Source: Prorocentrum cordatum
Taxonomy: Eukaryota; Sar; Dinophyceae; Prorocentrales; Prorocentraceae
Direction: 5' to 3'
NCBI GenBank assembly: GCA_963575745.1
Contig: CAUYUJ010016481.1
Location: forward strand, 106,853-170,852
DNA length: 64,000 nucleotides
Below the pieces are notes generated by a model. It was given only the letters and a program-made list of their open reading frames with translations. It searched no databases and was not told the DNA's origin. The position numbers and the translations under genes are program-made. Shown here piece by piece: positions 1 through 11,639 of the stretch. Each line of letters opens with the position of its first letter. Position 1 is the first letter of the stretch.

Positions 1-900
1 CTGCTCGGCCTCATGCGCGGTGCCTCGCAGTTCCTCGTTCGCGCAAGCAGCAGGCCTGTCGCCGCGCCAAACATGATGTCGCCATCGGATGGCGGGGAAG
101 GTCCCCGCCGTAGTGTGTGCTCAACACCATGATCCCGCCGCTCTATGTGGTGGGTCTCGAACGCCACGGCCGGCTTTGACGTGGTCCGCACCTTAAGCAG
201 GCACATCCTCCTGCCCACTAGGTTCAAGCAGTTATTCGACTCCATCATGGCCGCGAAAAGGGCAAAACACTGTCACCTTCTTCACCCATAGGTACTTTCG
301 TTTTTAGTTACGCTACCCTCAATCATGTCAGCCAAATCAGACAGGTCCGTCAGGTCGCCGTGGCCCCTCATGCGCATCTCGCTCAAGAGTGGGCGAAGTG
401 GCAGCGCGCCTCACGAGGGTGACTCAGCATCAGAGGGGCCCGCCTCATTTTCCAAGCCGTCGGTGTCGACCTCGGTGGGCGAGAGGAAGAGGGAATCACC
501 AGCTGACTGCCTCCGCACATAGCGGTCAGAGGTCTCGGATTCCAGGTCTCGGATTCGCCATCGTCACCGTCGCCAGGCGCATGCAGCTCGCGACCTCGAT
601 GCTGCGCCGAGCATTTCGCAGGCAGCCCCGCAGGAGGAGAGAGGCCCACCACTACTTACGAACAGGCAGCCCGTGAACGAAAACTAATCCTGCGCGGGTC
701 GGGGCGCGTTTTCCCTGGCCCAAGATGTAGCCAGCAAGCGCCGCCGTTCTCGTGAGTATGCCCGATGCGGGATAGAAGCTGTGGAATTTGTTCTTGTCCC
801 TCAGTCGACTCTGACCAGGCCGCCCCGAAGATTGCATAACCCATGTTGCGCCTCGCGCGATCTCGTTCAATGGTCACCTCCACAACAATTATTCCCCCAC
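1..900. other. No gene recognised
   Basis: I see only short overlapping open frames on both strands with no family resemblance, no convincing splice-bounded exon and no repeat. It may be intergenic DNA or the decayed 3' continuation of the retroelement relic to its right. Confidence 0.5.
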
Positions 901-903
901 TTC

Positions 904-1434
904 TTAACGGATTACATCCGACATGCGCTGCATGCACGAATTCAGCCAGCCCCAAAAGTCAGTCCGCGGACGATCCGCAAAGAAGGCAGAAGGGACCCGG
1001 CCACGAACCCACCCACCAGAACGAGAAAGGATAACCAGCAACGCCAACGCAGGACCTGCTGTAGAAAGGACAACGACTTGCATCAGAAAGGGGCGGTCTT
1101 CCTGAAACGGAGCCGCTGAACTGGTGCACAGCGGCAACCCCCACATAGCACTCCAACGCGTCCTCGTGGCCCTCGAATCGCTGCCCGTCACCTGACGGGC
1201 TGGCCCCGCCATCCCAGCGCCCGAATTGTTTGTCATCGCGGTGCTTGACTCCCCAGGCTGCCACTGTAAGCACGTCGCGGCGCCGTTCCATCCCCAGAAG
1301 ATCACCAGCAGCAGCCGCAGCAAAGCCATCGGCGGAACATTGTCGTCGCTCTCCAGCACCCCCGGAGTTTCGAGATGGCCGCGCAGGCCGGGAGAGCGTT
1401 CAGGAACACATCCCCGCGAAACACCAGTCTGCAT
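904..1434 (-). CDS. Hypothetical ORF with signal-peptide-like segment
   Basis: This is an unrecognised open frame. A genuine ATG near 1335 begins MALLRLLLVIFWGWNG, which looks like a signal peptide (short n-region, leucine-rich core, small residues after it). A second hydrophobic run (FLMQVVVLSTAGPALALLV) follows about 90 residues later and could be a membrane segment. Immediately upstream on the same strand (1302-1706, another frame) lies an acidic stretch containing SGASSENEDMDEMLAAHG that also looks coding. The two could be exons of one membrane-protein gene, but no joined model with consistent splice sites was found. Chance is a serious alternative in such GC-rich DNA. Confidence 0.2.
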   Translation of the reverse strand: MQTGVSRGCVPERSPGLRGHLETPGVLESDDNVPPMALLRLLLVIFWGWNGAATCLQWQPGESSTAMTNNSGAGMAGPARQVTGSDSRATRTRWSAMWGLPLCTSSAAPFQEDRPFLMQVVVLSTAGPALALLVILSRSGGWVRGRVPSAFFADRPRTDFWGWLNSCMQRMSDVIR

Positions 1435-2379
1435 CCGGAATGTGTCGCGTTCAACCTAGCACCGTCTTCACCATCGCTGGGAGGGTCGCCGTGGTCTTCG
1501 TCACCTTGCGCGACTTCGCCCGCCCCAAGAGGAGGGGCTGCCCCGAGCCGCCCAACGGGGCAATTTGGGTAAATCGCCGAGAGCCCGTGCGCCGCCAACA
1601 TCTCGTCCATGTCCTCGTTTTCGCTGGAGGCGCCGCTAGAGTCACCGCGCCCATGCCTCTTCCCAGAGGTCACTGTCTCCAGAGGTCCATTGTCTTCGTC
1701 GCCCATTCACTACTGGGCGATCATAAGGCACGCGTCTCCGCGCCCAATCCGTCGCCACGAGGTTCAAGAAGAGGAACAACTGGCGCGGGAGGGCGTGCAA
1801 TTCCATTGGGCGAGACGCCGCGAGCAAACGTGCATCCAGCGCGGTCCACGGGGTGGACCTCCTCGACCATCGTCGCGTTTTCCTCACACATGTCCTGCTC
1901 AGTGACCTCCGTAGCTAGCTAGAGCAACTTTCTCCTCGACGTCGGCATCGGCATCGGCTTGCGAGCTGGCGAGGATAAATCTCCACTGCGTGTCGGAAAA
2001 TGGGTGCGCGCACTCTGCGTCTCCAGGGCCGGGCTGCTCGTCGGGCGGGCGCAGTCGCTCATCTTCCGATTCGCGCGCTGATCCATCATCCGTCAAAACT
2101 GGGGACTCACACTGAGCTGTATCGCGTAGATCAGGCCGGAGAAAAATGGGCCCACGCTTTCGTTCAGGGTGCTGCTCACGATGCGTCGACATTTGCTGCT
2201 CTTCCAACATGCGCACCCGGTCGGGCGCCCAGGCCTCTTCTTCGGCATGTTCCACCGCCGGACTCCGAATCGCGAGACGACGCGCACCATTGCTCCACAA
2301 TAAACCTGCGAACTGCCACCTGACCTCCGCGGCCGATCGCAGAGCCGAGCCATGCCGCGCCAATTTGCTGTCTCCAGCA

Positions 2380-4640
2380 TCAAATAGCGGGGCACGCCGA
2401 AGAGAAAACGAGGCGAAGCATGCGTAGCGAAGGGAATCTTCCACAGGGCCAATACGCCACAACACGTAATCTTGGTGGTCGATCCTGTCCACCCCGCTCG
2501 TAAATGGAAGGTGACCAGTCGCGCGCCCGCCAGGTTGCCCGATCTGCGGGCCCCCCTGATACGCGCCATCTTCTTGCAGGCGCGTGCCGCGAAGATGCTG
2601 CGTCGCAGCTGTGTGAGCGGCGCCCGTGGATTCGATGACGTCGCCCAGGTCGCGCAAAAACTTGCGCCCCAAGGGCTGCCGCGGCATTCTCAGCATCGTT
2701 GCCAGGAATCGGCGAGTGCATGCCCCCCCTTTCCGAGGCGCCCTCGCTCGCCGAACGCGCGCCAGGTGGGGCGCCAGTGGGGGCCCAGCGAGGCCGCGGC
2801 CCCAGGTTGCGCGACCAGGTCGCCAGTCTCCACAAAGCCGGCTGTCGTCGCAGATTCCGATAAAGCCGCCGCTGACGACGAGGAGGGCGCTGACGTTGAA
2901 GAAGACGCCTCTGAGGCACTCGTCGAAGGACTGCCGCCGAGCGCATCATCGGCCCCGCCAGATCCACCGCCGCGGGCGGGCCTCCGAGTAGCAGCTCAGC
3001 AACGAAAGCGCTGGCGGGCCGCGCTCGCGTCACGCAACATGGGGCAGCCGTGGCTTTGACGCGGAAAGCTCCGGGCGCAGCCCCCGGCGAAATTACAAAA
3101 CATGTTTGCGCCCGCGGCGTGAGGAAGCCAGCCTGTGCATCCATCGTTGGAGCGGCCGCCGGGGGGCCAAGGAGCGCCCTCATCTCTGCGTTTCCCTGAG
3201 CGCACCATTTTGCCAATCTCTTTTTCGACGTGCCGACGCCTGACGACGCGGGTGGCTGGGGGGGTCTGGATCGGCACCTGGCGGGCAGCATCCGCGATGG
3301 CCTGGCAAGCTGCCACGCGCGGCGAAGAGCTTCTGCCGCGCGCAACGAGAGCGTCGCAAGCAGCTGCCACTCCGCTACTATTGCACTGGAAGTCCCGGGA
3401 AGGGCCAGCGCCGCGAGCAGTGCCATCGAATGTCTCACCAATAGCTCCCGCCCAAGATCGCTGGCGGAAGCGTTCCGCGACGCCCCGCCAGAGATCTGTC
3501 GCGAATCCGACATGGGGAGCACTGTTGGGGAACACCACTTTTGCGCGGCGAGCGCCAACCTGACGAGGGCCGCCGGAGCGCGCCACGAACGGAGCGCAGC
3601 TTTGAGACCGCGCCAGTTGAGGCGAGAGAGGCCGGCCCTGCGGAGAGCGCCTCCAGAATATTTGCATCTCCGGGCCAGATCGTGGATCTCCTCCTTCAGA
3701 GACGCCCACGAGGGGGAACATATTGCCACGTGCGATAGCGCTAAAACAGCCCGCGCGATAAACGGATGCTACTTGGTGTGTGCCGGCGCCGATAACCATG
3801 CCATTGTCGTCGCCCTGCTGGGAAACAACTGCCATGGCGCCGCCCAAGATGTGAGTTCGGTCGCACCAGGACCGATCCAGCAACCAAGGTGCAGTATCCA
3901 GTCCATAACCTGAAAGCTCTGCCACTCCAGTGTGGCGCCTGCTACGCAATTATTGATATGCTTCGTCTTCTCGCCATGCATGGGTTCGTAGATTGGGGTG
4001 GCACCATGTGCCAGGTTCTCATGGAAAGCAGCATGGCACTTCGCGTCTCCCATGATCATGCGCGCAACGCCAGCGTCGAACGCGCGTGGTCATAAACAAC
4101 AGCTCTGCGCATCGCCGAACGACGCGTCGAGGTGATGGGCGACGGGGGCGGATGCCGAGCGAACGGCGCCGCTTAATCTGCGACCCTGTATAATCCAACG
4201 GGGGGCGGGGAAGAGCGGCGCGAATTTGGCGCGCATCGTCGCGGCAGCTGCGGCGAGGGCACACGGCGCATGCGTCGTTCTGCGGCGTGCCATGGGGAGC
4301 TCGAACACGCGGGTGATCACCATCCTGCGCCGCTGGCGCAAGGGCGCGGGGGCCTGTCCGAAGTCGAGGCCCGCGTGCATCGGTGCGTAAACGCCAGCAT
4401 TCGCTTGGGGCCCTGCACGCCCGGCCTCCATGTCCAACTCGAGAATGTTCTGAAAGTTCTGCCTGCGATGAATCCTCTCTGCGATGCCGGCGCAGTTTCG
4501 ACCGCCGCGGGGGCGGTCGATCTGCCGAGCGCGGCTGGGGCGAGATTTCGGCGCCCGCGATGCGCAGCTCAATAGTTCTGATATCAGTCGCACCTCCAAC
4601 CGCGCCGCCCACTCCAGAGCCCGTCAGCCCGAGCTCCATT
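2380..4640 (-). pseudogene. Relic of a dinoflagellate retroelement reverse transcriptase (C-terminal half)
   Basis: Read on the minus strand, fragments in different frames follow the order I know from dinoflagellate non-LTR-like reverse transcriptases. A thumb-like piece (FQNILELDMEAG, 4090-4599) comes first. Next is a W-x2-F ... HLGCWIGPGATELTSW piece (3769-4059), corresponding to the common YLGF-x-(I/V)GP...W motif. Then comes THQVASVYRAGCFSAI (about 3700-3800), and then an alanine-rich tail (WASLKEEIHDLARRCKY, about 3690). The frame changes at least twice between these pieces, so the element is dead. I could not find the catalytic YADD box or an intact N-terminus, and the region 4,640-5,500 may hold its more decayed 5' part. 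The family call rests on remembered motif order, not on an alignment. Confidence 0.4.
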
Positions 4641-5880
4641 CAGGCGGGAGCGCTCGCCGATCACGACCATATTTCCTAGGAATATACTGTCCTGGCACGA
4701 TCCAGCGGCAGGCTGCCCAAACGCTCCGCGCCCATGATGATCGGCAACCCGCGCGCGACGCGGCGCCCCGCCCGCCCCCGCCGCCGTCGCGGACAGGGCC
4801 GACCTGCGCGGCAGCTCGCGCGTCATCCCACGACGCGGCGGCGGCGCCGCTGACCAGCCGCAGGGCGCCAGGCCGTCGTCGTTGCACTGACTCCGCTCTT
4901 CGGCGCCGAAGGGCGCCGTGGCCGAGACGGGCGCCCGGCGCTGCGTTGGCGCTGCCAGCGATCTGCCCTCTGATGCTTCGCGCCCCCTTAATTCGCGTCG
5001 CTATTCGCGGGCCGCGCAAGTTCGCGGCGCGCCGCCGCGGGCTGCGCTTCCTCGGCCCGCGAATGAAAACATCCAGGGCCATTCAGCTCAACCGAACCCA
5101 CGGGCGGCCGACCGCGAAGCAGGTCCTCGGCGTCGCGAAGGGGCTGGCGAACACGCGCGCCGGCGCGCTGTCTTGCCGCCGCGCCGCCCGGGGCGCCCAT
5201 CCAGCAAGGCTGGCTGGCTCTGTCGGACTGTCGATTGAGCGGGGGTCGCGCGCGGGCATCATCCCGAGCGCGGCGCCGGCAGCGTCGCGAATCAATACTG
5301 CGGGTCGCGGGCGGTGAAACGACAGCACCATCATCTCGGCACCCACCGCCTAGGGCTGGCCCAGGATGTCGCGGCGCCCCCCCCCCCCGACGACCTCGAT
5401 GGGGTGGGTGCAGAACCTGTCGCCGTGCGAGCACTCGGCGCGAGCGTCGCCCCCGCCTCGGCGCGGCCCGACGCCCCCGCCCTGGCCGGCGCTTCCCGGG
5501 GCGAAGCCGCACCGCAAGAAAGAGCTACTTGACGCGAGAAGCATGGCGGCAGGACAGTCCAGATACGACCGATTGACGAGAGCTTCGCCATCTCCTTGCG
5601 CCAGCGCGCGGGCCCATCGCCAATCATCTCAGTCATCTCGCGTAGCGCGCCCGCCCGCCGACGCCGATGAACCCGCCCCCGGTTCGAACCGGGCGCCGAG
5701 GTAGCAGCGGGCGATGATGGGCGGAGCAAGTCCACACCCGCGGTGGCATTCATTGAAGTCGCCAACCACCGCCGTCACGCGAAACCGACGATCGCAAGCC
5801 CCTCCACCTGGGTAGTTCTACGTGCCAAACGAGACACAAGCTGGCAGCGCCGAGATCACCCCCGGGAAGGAGTGGAGCAC
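4640..5880. other. GC-rich sequence without a supported gene
   Basis: This stretch is open in several frames on both strands because of its composition. It may contain the decayed upstream part of the reverse-transcriptase relic. A run of ten C near 5381 and a GGTTCGAACC box near 5680 are present, but neither supports an RNA gene. Confidence 0.4.
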
Positions 5881-5884
5881 CCCA

Positions 5885-6112
5885 TTCCCAGATGATGCGA
5901 TACCGAAAATTTTCGGTAGCGAGAACATGCGCGATGCAATTTCGGTCGTACCGGAAAGTGCCGGTATTTTCGGTCGCAGACGCACGTTCGCCTCACATAG
6001 GAATCGGTCGCGAGATTTCACTGCGCCAGGCGAGTAAATCTCACGCGTGCGCACGCACGTTTCCTATGCAAATTTCGGTCGCCAAATTTCGGTCGCGACC
6101 GAAACGCCGCGC
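5885..6112 (+). repeat. Dispersed TTTCGGT palindrome element, plus orientation
   Basis: This block is built from short palindromes around the words TTTCGGT and ACCGAAA. They include a perfect 18-bp palindrome at 5901-5918 (TACCGAAAATTTTCGGTA) and GGTCGCGACC near 6098. The same arrangement, starting with CCCAGATGATGCG next to the palindrome, occurs in the opposite orientation at about 29,455-29,705 and 55,523-55,775. In all three places AAACGTTTG units follow in the same relative order, so this looks like one end of a composite dispersed repeat. Confidence 0.7.
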
Positions 6113-6121
6113 GCGCGCCGC

Positions 6122-6225
6122 GACAAACGTTTGACAAACGTTTGTCAAACGTTTGTCCCCCACACGTTTGGACATGAAGTTATCATAACACTATCCACGG
6201 ACAAACGTTTGTCAAACGTTTGTCG
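6122..6225. repeat. Short AAACGTTTG palindrome clusters
   Basis: Three 11-bp AAACGTTTG units lie at 6122-6158 and two more at 6200-6224, each ending in the TTTGTC form. They sit between the TTTCGGT block and a CAT tract and mirror the larger array at 7312-7608. Confidence 0.85.
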
Positions 6226-6251
6226 GGCGAGTTGTGCCATTCGCGCCACCG

Positions 6252-6665
6252 CCATCATCGCGATCACCAGCATCGTCATTCACAGCATCATCATTATCGT
6301 CATGATCATAAACATCAAGATAGACCGCATTAATATCAAAATCGCCAACATAATCATCGTCATCACCGTTGTCGCCGTCGTCGTTGTCGACACAGTCACC
6401 ATCATACGACTCATCATCATCATCATCATCAGTATCATCATCATCAGTACCACCACCATCATGATCATTTACATCATCAACATCATCGGTATTATCAAAA
6501 CCACCATCGTCAACATCGGTGCCATCATCACCAACGTCATTGTCATTTCTATCATATGTATCAGCACCACCTTCATCACCCCAACATCATCATCAATGTC
6601 ATCATCACCAGCTTCATCAATATCATCAGCACCGTTATCATCATTCGCATTCTTCATCGTAGTCG
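6252..6665. repeat. Imperfect (CAT)n tract
   Basis: About 400 bp of CAT/ATC triplets with interruptions, in CAT polarity on the plus strand. The tract at 6,995-7,275 has the opposite polarity, so the two could pair as an imperfect long hairpin. The open frames here are triplet shadows. Confidence 0.9.
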
Positions 6666-6994
6666 GCATCGATGCCATCATCAGGGTCGTCGCCATCCCC
6701 TACCATCCCCTTCAGAATCGCGATAACTATCATAAACATCTTGGGGGGAAATTCATCGTCGCCCTCCTTCGTCTCCTTTTCCTCGTTGCCCATCTCCTCC
6801 TCCTATTCCTTTTCCTCATTCTCCCCATTCTCTCCTAGACGTTGTCGTGAATTGGTATCTCCCGAGAAGCATTTCTAGCAAATTGCTGACTTGCCCCCGC
6901 TCGGCAAAACCTTGTCGTTCAAGCGTTGAGCTCCCCCCCCCCCCCCTATGTGTCCTCTCTCCCCCTCCGATGCTGAAGGCGGTTGTGGGGGCGG

Positions 6995-7275
6995 CCACTA
7001 CGGGGATGGTGACGCCGATGCCGACTATGCTGATTCGGTTGATGATGGTGACGGTCATGATGGTGATGATGATGATGATGTTGGTGGTACCGATGATTAG
7101 TATGATGATGGTGATCATGTTGATGCTGCTGGTTTGGATGGTGATGGTGATGGTGTGATGGTGGTGGGGTTGATGGTGGTGCTGATGATGATGCTGCTGA
7201 TGACGGTGATGGTGAAGATGATGACGAGGATGGTGATGACGATGATGCTGATGATGCTGTTGTTGATGATGATGG
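6995..7275. repeat. Imperfect (GAT)n tract
   Basis: About 280 bp of GAT/TGA triplets on the plus strand, facing the CAT tract at 6252-6665. It runs directly into the 11-bp palindrome array. Confidence 0.9.
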
Positions 7276-7311
7276 TAAGGCAATGGCGAGTATGACGATA
7301 AATCACCAGAC

Positions 7312-7608
7312 AAACGTTTGACACACGTTTGGCAAACGTTTGACAAACGTTTGACAAACGTTTTACACACGTTGTGCAAACGTTTGACAAACGTTTGACA
7401 AACGTTTTACAAACGTTTGGCAAACGTTTGACAAACGTTTTACACACGTTGTGCAAACGTTTGGCAAACGTTTGAAAAACGTTTTACAAACGTTTGGCAA
7501 ACGTTTGACAAACGTGTTACAGACGTGTTTGCAACCGTTTGACAAACGTGTGGCAAACGTTCTACAAACATTTGGCAAACGTTTGACAAACGTTTGGCAG
7601 ACGTTTTG
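7312..7608. repeat. Array of about 27 tandem 11-bp palindromic units
   Basis: The consensus unit is CAAACGTTTGA with the self-complementary core AAACGTTT. I count about 27 contiguous units; one unit has an extra base. Variant units (CAAACGTTTTA followed by CACACGTTGTG) recur seven units apart, which gives a 77-bp higher-order repeat. The 11-bp spacing is close to one DNA helical turn, so the palindrome cores face nearly the same side of the helix. The open minus-strand frames made of KRLSNVCQTFV repeats are translations of this array, not genes. Confidence 0.95.
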
Positions 7609-8523
7609 TTGGTAATCGTGTGGATATTATTGCGTTCCCGAGATTGTGAGAACAAACGTGTGATCAGCTGGTTGGGGCGAGTGCGATGATTGCGCAGAGG
7701 CGAACCGTGCGCCTGAATGCGACATCCCGTCGCAAATCCTGAAAAGTGCTGGCGAGGAGGGAGCAAGGCGCGCGATGTAGAACCATGCCGATGCTGATAA
7801 TATTGGCGATGACGGAGGCGGGGAAAGGGAGGGCGAAGGACGGGCGAACTTCACCGCCAACAAAGGCGAACGGTGCGCCGCTTGCAACCTAGTGCGAAGG
7901 GCGCACAATCTCGAAATCCACCTCCCCCTCATGCTAGGAGGGCCAGGACCTCGTAGGCTGTTATCTGGCCTTACCTCCTGCGCCATCTTCTCTCTTCATC
8001 ATCCGTACCCCCTTTCCCCGTGCCCCTGTTGCTCGCGCGCCTCCCCCTCCAGTCTCCAGCAAGCCGCGCGTCAGTCCTCCACGTCACCACTCCCATGCTA
8101 TAGCTCTGCCTCCTCCGTTTCCATTCTGGCCCCGTTTCGTTCCATGCTTCAAACCGCGGTCATCTTGAACGCCCTTGCGCGACACTCACCACCCACCAAC
8201 CCACCCAACCCCCACCCCGAAGGCCCCAAATCGCCACCCAGTTGGGGGAGGGGAGTGGGCGCCAGGCAACACGTGAAACTTATGCCCCCCTCCAACCAGA
8301 TATTGGGGTCTTCGGGTTAGGTCGGGGTGACATGGTAGGTAGACAGGAACTGCCATCGCGCCCCTGCGGGCCACGGTGGGAGAGCAGATCGTCACAGACA
8401 AGGGGGGGGGGGAGGGGAGGTATTAGAATGGGGAGTGAGTGCGCCACTACGCCAGACCATTCGAACGGCGCCCTGAAAGCCCCCCCCCCCGCGACGGGCC
8501 ACGAGGGGACCACGAGGCACGAG
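7609..8523. other. Spacer without a supported gene
   Basis: Between the palindrome array and the left end of the tandem unit I see pyrimidine-rich plus-strand sequence, a G run near 8401 and a C run near 8480. No exon-like segment is evident. Confidence 0.5.
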
Positions 8524-8534
8524 CGGCCAGTCGG

Positions 8535-11343
8535 CGGAGCCAGCGATATACCTTCCTATGCGCCACCGCTCGCAAAGTTTTCGCGACAGGCTTAGTATCG
8601 GAGACCCCATCATCGTTGTAGAAGCGATCTTAGTAATATGACGCATAAAGTCCTCGCACATGTAGCACCAAAACCAACGCGGGTTCATGTGTGCCGCGCC
8701 CTCAGCGATGTGCCACCACATGTGGTGTTTGTTCACAATGCTCCATTTCTTCTTGTGCTCTGTTTTAACTGCGTAGGAGGAATGAAAATGATACCAAATC
8801 AATGCTGCCTCAACTGCTGTTGCTAGGTTATCTGCCGTTTCCTTACTCATGTACATCCCAGAAGAATCCATGTAGTCGTAGTATTTGCACAAATTCTCTA
8901 CCATCAATGAGCGCATCGCCTTGCGATCGCTGCCATCCTCATATTCGAGGCAGAGCTTGTAAATAACGGGCACGAGCCATCGTTGTTCTGCAGCTTTAAC
9001 TGTTTTTTTCATGACGGGGTATTCTGCGTGCGGGCCCTTGGTGTCGGCGATAAAAAATTGCAGCCCGAAGTGTGTGATCCTGTGTGGAATCTTGAGTTCA
9101 TCATACAATTCGACAATTCGCCGCCATATTATCTCGCATGCTTTCGTGGCTGGCGGGGGGAGCTGCTCATAGATGATATCCTTCAAGACGTTGCCTAACA
9201 TATGGCTCGTGATCCCGAGATCCACGCAATGCATACTGTCTAAACTGATGGAGTCGACCGTAACTCCAAAAACTGAAAAGACGGGATGCGTGAACGGGAA
9301 GGGCTCGCGACGTCGGAAGCGCATCCAATGCCTGGGATAGCTGTCCTGCCGATGATCCGCAACGCGCGCGTTAGCACCAACGTGTGTTTGCCTTATGCGG
9401 CCCTCCAACACGACGCAGGCGATGTAATGATCTACTTGCTGAGCTGAATGGTGTAAACACACGTTGGGCTAACGCATGTCCTGAGGAGCACCGATCCTGG
9501 CTAGGGCGTTGCCGCGCGGCCCAGAGGGCATGCGTGTGCATGGGGGGCGGGCACGGCGATGGCGAGCACAAGGAGAAAGCGAAACTAGCCTGTACATCGG
9601 TGCTCCGTAGGGGGCGGTGGGGGGAGCCAGAGGGTGGAAGGGTGGTGGGGGAGGGGTAGGTGGTCTGTTCCAGAACATACGGTGGGCGTGGCTGGCGGAA
9701 TGGGATGGACAGGGCCGCAGCAACAATGCGGGAAACGAAGGTACGGGTAATGGGGGGGGGGGGGGAACAGGATTAGGGGGAGGCATGTGGATATGAAGCG
9801 AGGGAAGAGAAACGAAGGGGAGGAGTGGAATGGGGGGGGGGGGTGCAAACGCAGGGGGAGTGGCAGTATGATCAGGCTCACTGGGGCATCCCTGCGCGGG
9901 GTCAGGGCTAGGGGATTAGAGGGGGAGTGGGCTTACAGATAGACGTTGCTCACTGGGCGTGCGCGGTAATGCCTCGAACGTCTTACACAAATTTCCTTGA
10001 CGAAATTGTTCCACGGCAGCGTCGTGCGGTTGGCTTCGCAGAGGAAGCAAATCTCATGCGCATTCGGGTGAGGGCAGCCGAGGTGCTGGCTAAAAAACTC
10101 CATGTCGCCTGGCGGCGTTGGTCGCAGTCTGGAACGCACATGCACTCACCGCCCCTAGGTTTCAACCTGGTTTCCAAACAAGATGCCGCAGGTGGGAAAC
10201 CGAAGTTGCATTGGTAAATCGGGGCGCTTCGAACTGCGACCACAGCCTAAAATCGCGTACAGGAACGCGCGGTATGGGAGTTCTCGGCTGCACAAATATT
10301 GGCCAGCTTGATCCCGATGGCGAGAACCCTCTGGAAACGGTCGGCCGAGCCAGTCCGCTGCAGCCACTGCTCGTTGCCCCATGCTCTGGGATTAGGTTCC
10401 CACATGTGGCCCCCCACATGTCTCCCCCTCGCCCCCGCATGAGTCGCCGCTCTTCCCAGCCCCCCGCAATCCCCCCTACGTTCGGGTTTTCGTCACCAAA
10501 ACACAATACCCCTTCGAGCATGCGGAATGGCGGAGCCCTTGCATCTCTGGTCGGGGATTTCCCGCTCGCCGAAGAATTCAGAGACCATGCTATGACGCAC
10601 CATATTTCGAGCCATGTGTCGAAACCATCATGCTGCTGCTTCAAAGTAGTTGAGTAGGGCCAGCCCGCGATTAGGAAACTTAATGCCCGAGTCGACCCTA
10701 GAGCCAACAAGCTTGTGAACGAGACAGTCATGAGGGAATCGTTGTTCTGCATTTCTGCTCCATCTCCGTGTATCCGAAGCGGGATGCACCACCGAGAGTA
10801 GTTTGGAACCAGCCAAACGGGGTGATGCTTCATCCTAGGGTCGCCCCTGGAAGCGCCACCCCAAAACTCTTGCATTGAACCAAGGCCCATCATCTCCCTG
10901 AACTCGTCAGGATGCGATCGGAACAAAACAGAGAACATCTCGTGCGGACGTAAAATGCAGCACGGTGATTCAATTACTTGTAATGTTTTCGGGTGGCGAC
11001 AATGAACGTCAAACTCTTCAGGTTCTGGAAATGGGTTCCCGCGTAGGTATTTCTTAGTTAATTGTTGATGCACGTTTGAAGGACACCTCCCCCAGGATCC
11101 CATTGATGCTAGCTCCCTCACCTCGCTGTAAGATGTCAGGCCGTCCTTGAACGCCGCGAGGGCATATCTCTGAACTTCCGCGCCGTAGAGTTTGCCCCGC
11201 GACCATTCCCTCAACAGCATAGAAGCGAATACTGAGAATTCAGGGCGGCCCCGCCCACCGACATCCTCGCGAGCGCTAGTTTCAGACTCCTCGGAGTCAG
11301 GGGGTGGATCGGGATCGAGGCGCCTCTTCGTACACCGCCGCAT
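8535..11343 (-). mobile_element. tnp2/CACTA-like transposon ORF, copy 1 (open)
   Basis: This is a multi-exon ORF of the large dinoflagellate family that resembles the tnp2 transposases of CACTA/EnSpm elements. My model has exon 1 at 11343-10510, from an ATG at MRRCTKRR. A 41-bp exon lies at 10287-10247 (RELPYRAFLYAIL, GC donor), another at 10108-9987 (canonical GTAAGA donor), and a long last exon runs from 9345 to at least 8535. Family landmarks in order are IPLRIHGDGAE, CVIAWSLNSSASGKSP, GDMEFFSQHLG followed by CFLCEANRTTLPW, DSMHCVDLGITSHMLGN, and MNPRWFWCYMCEDFMRHI with SRKLCERWRIGRY. The phase of the first splice junction is not fully resolved. The frame crosses the left boundary of the duplication, so the true C-terminus is uncertain. 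I saw no terminal inverted repeats. Confidence 0.65.
9466..9980. other. Intron of the tnp2-like ORF with long G runs
   Basis: This is the segment between the third and last exons (the intron runs to about 9346). It is rich in G on the plus strand, with uninterrupted runs of about 12 G near 9753 and 10 G near 9832. The copy-2 equivalent differs in run length. No coding potential is evident. Confidence 0.6.
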
Positions 11344-11639
11344 GGCAGCGCACGAACTCGAGCCCAGACGGGCTCGCAAACAAAACTGGCTGTGCGATTG
11401 GCGGCCACAGTGGCGGTGCCTGGCAACACCCGTCGAGAGTGTCCTCCCCCAGACCATCGTCCTCCCTCCCCTTCCTGTATTCAGCCCCCCCTCCCCCCAA
11501 AAAAACAAACAGCTGCCTTCCTCCGTTCCCCCCGCCTCTCCATGTGGCGCGCCCCTCCACGCGTCGAATTGTCCCCGCGGGCAGCGCCGTGACACTCTGA
11601 ATCCTGGTCGCGATCGCCCCCCGCGCCCCCCCCCCCGGA

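Noticed and set aside
5660-5705. GGTTCGAACC box resembling a tRNA T-arm
   Set aside because: No acceptor stem, D-arm or anticodon arm fits on either strand at the required distances.
6047-6838. Long plus-strand frame rich in Ile, Thr and Ser
   Set aside because: It is produced by the CAT/ATC triplet tract and has no domain content.
7312-7608. CRISPR-like array
   Set aside because: Units are contiguous with no unique spacers, and the genome is eukaryotic.
7115-7766. Minus-strand frames with KRLSNVCQTFVKRL repeats
   Set aside because: They are translations of the 11-bp palindrome array; three units make 33 bp, so all frames stay open.
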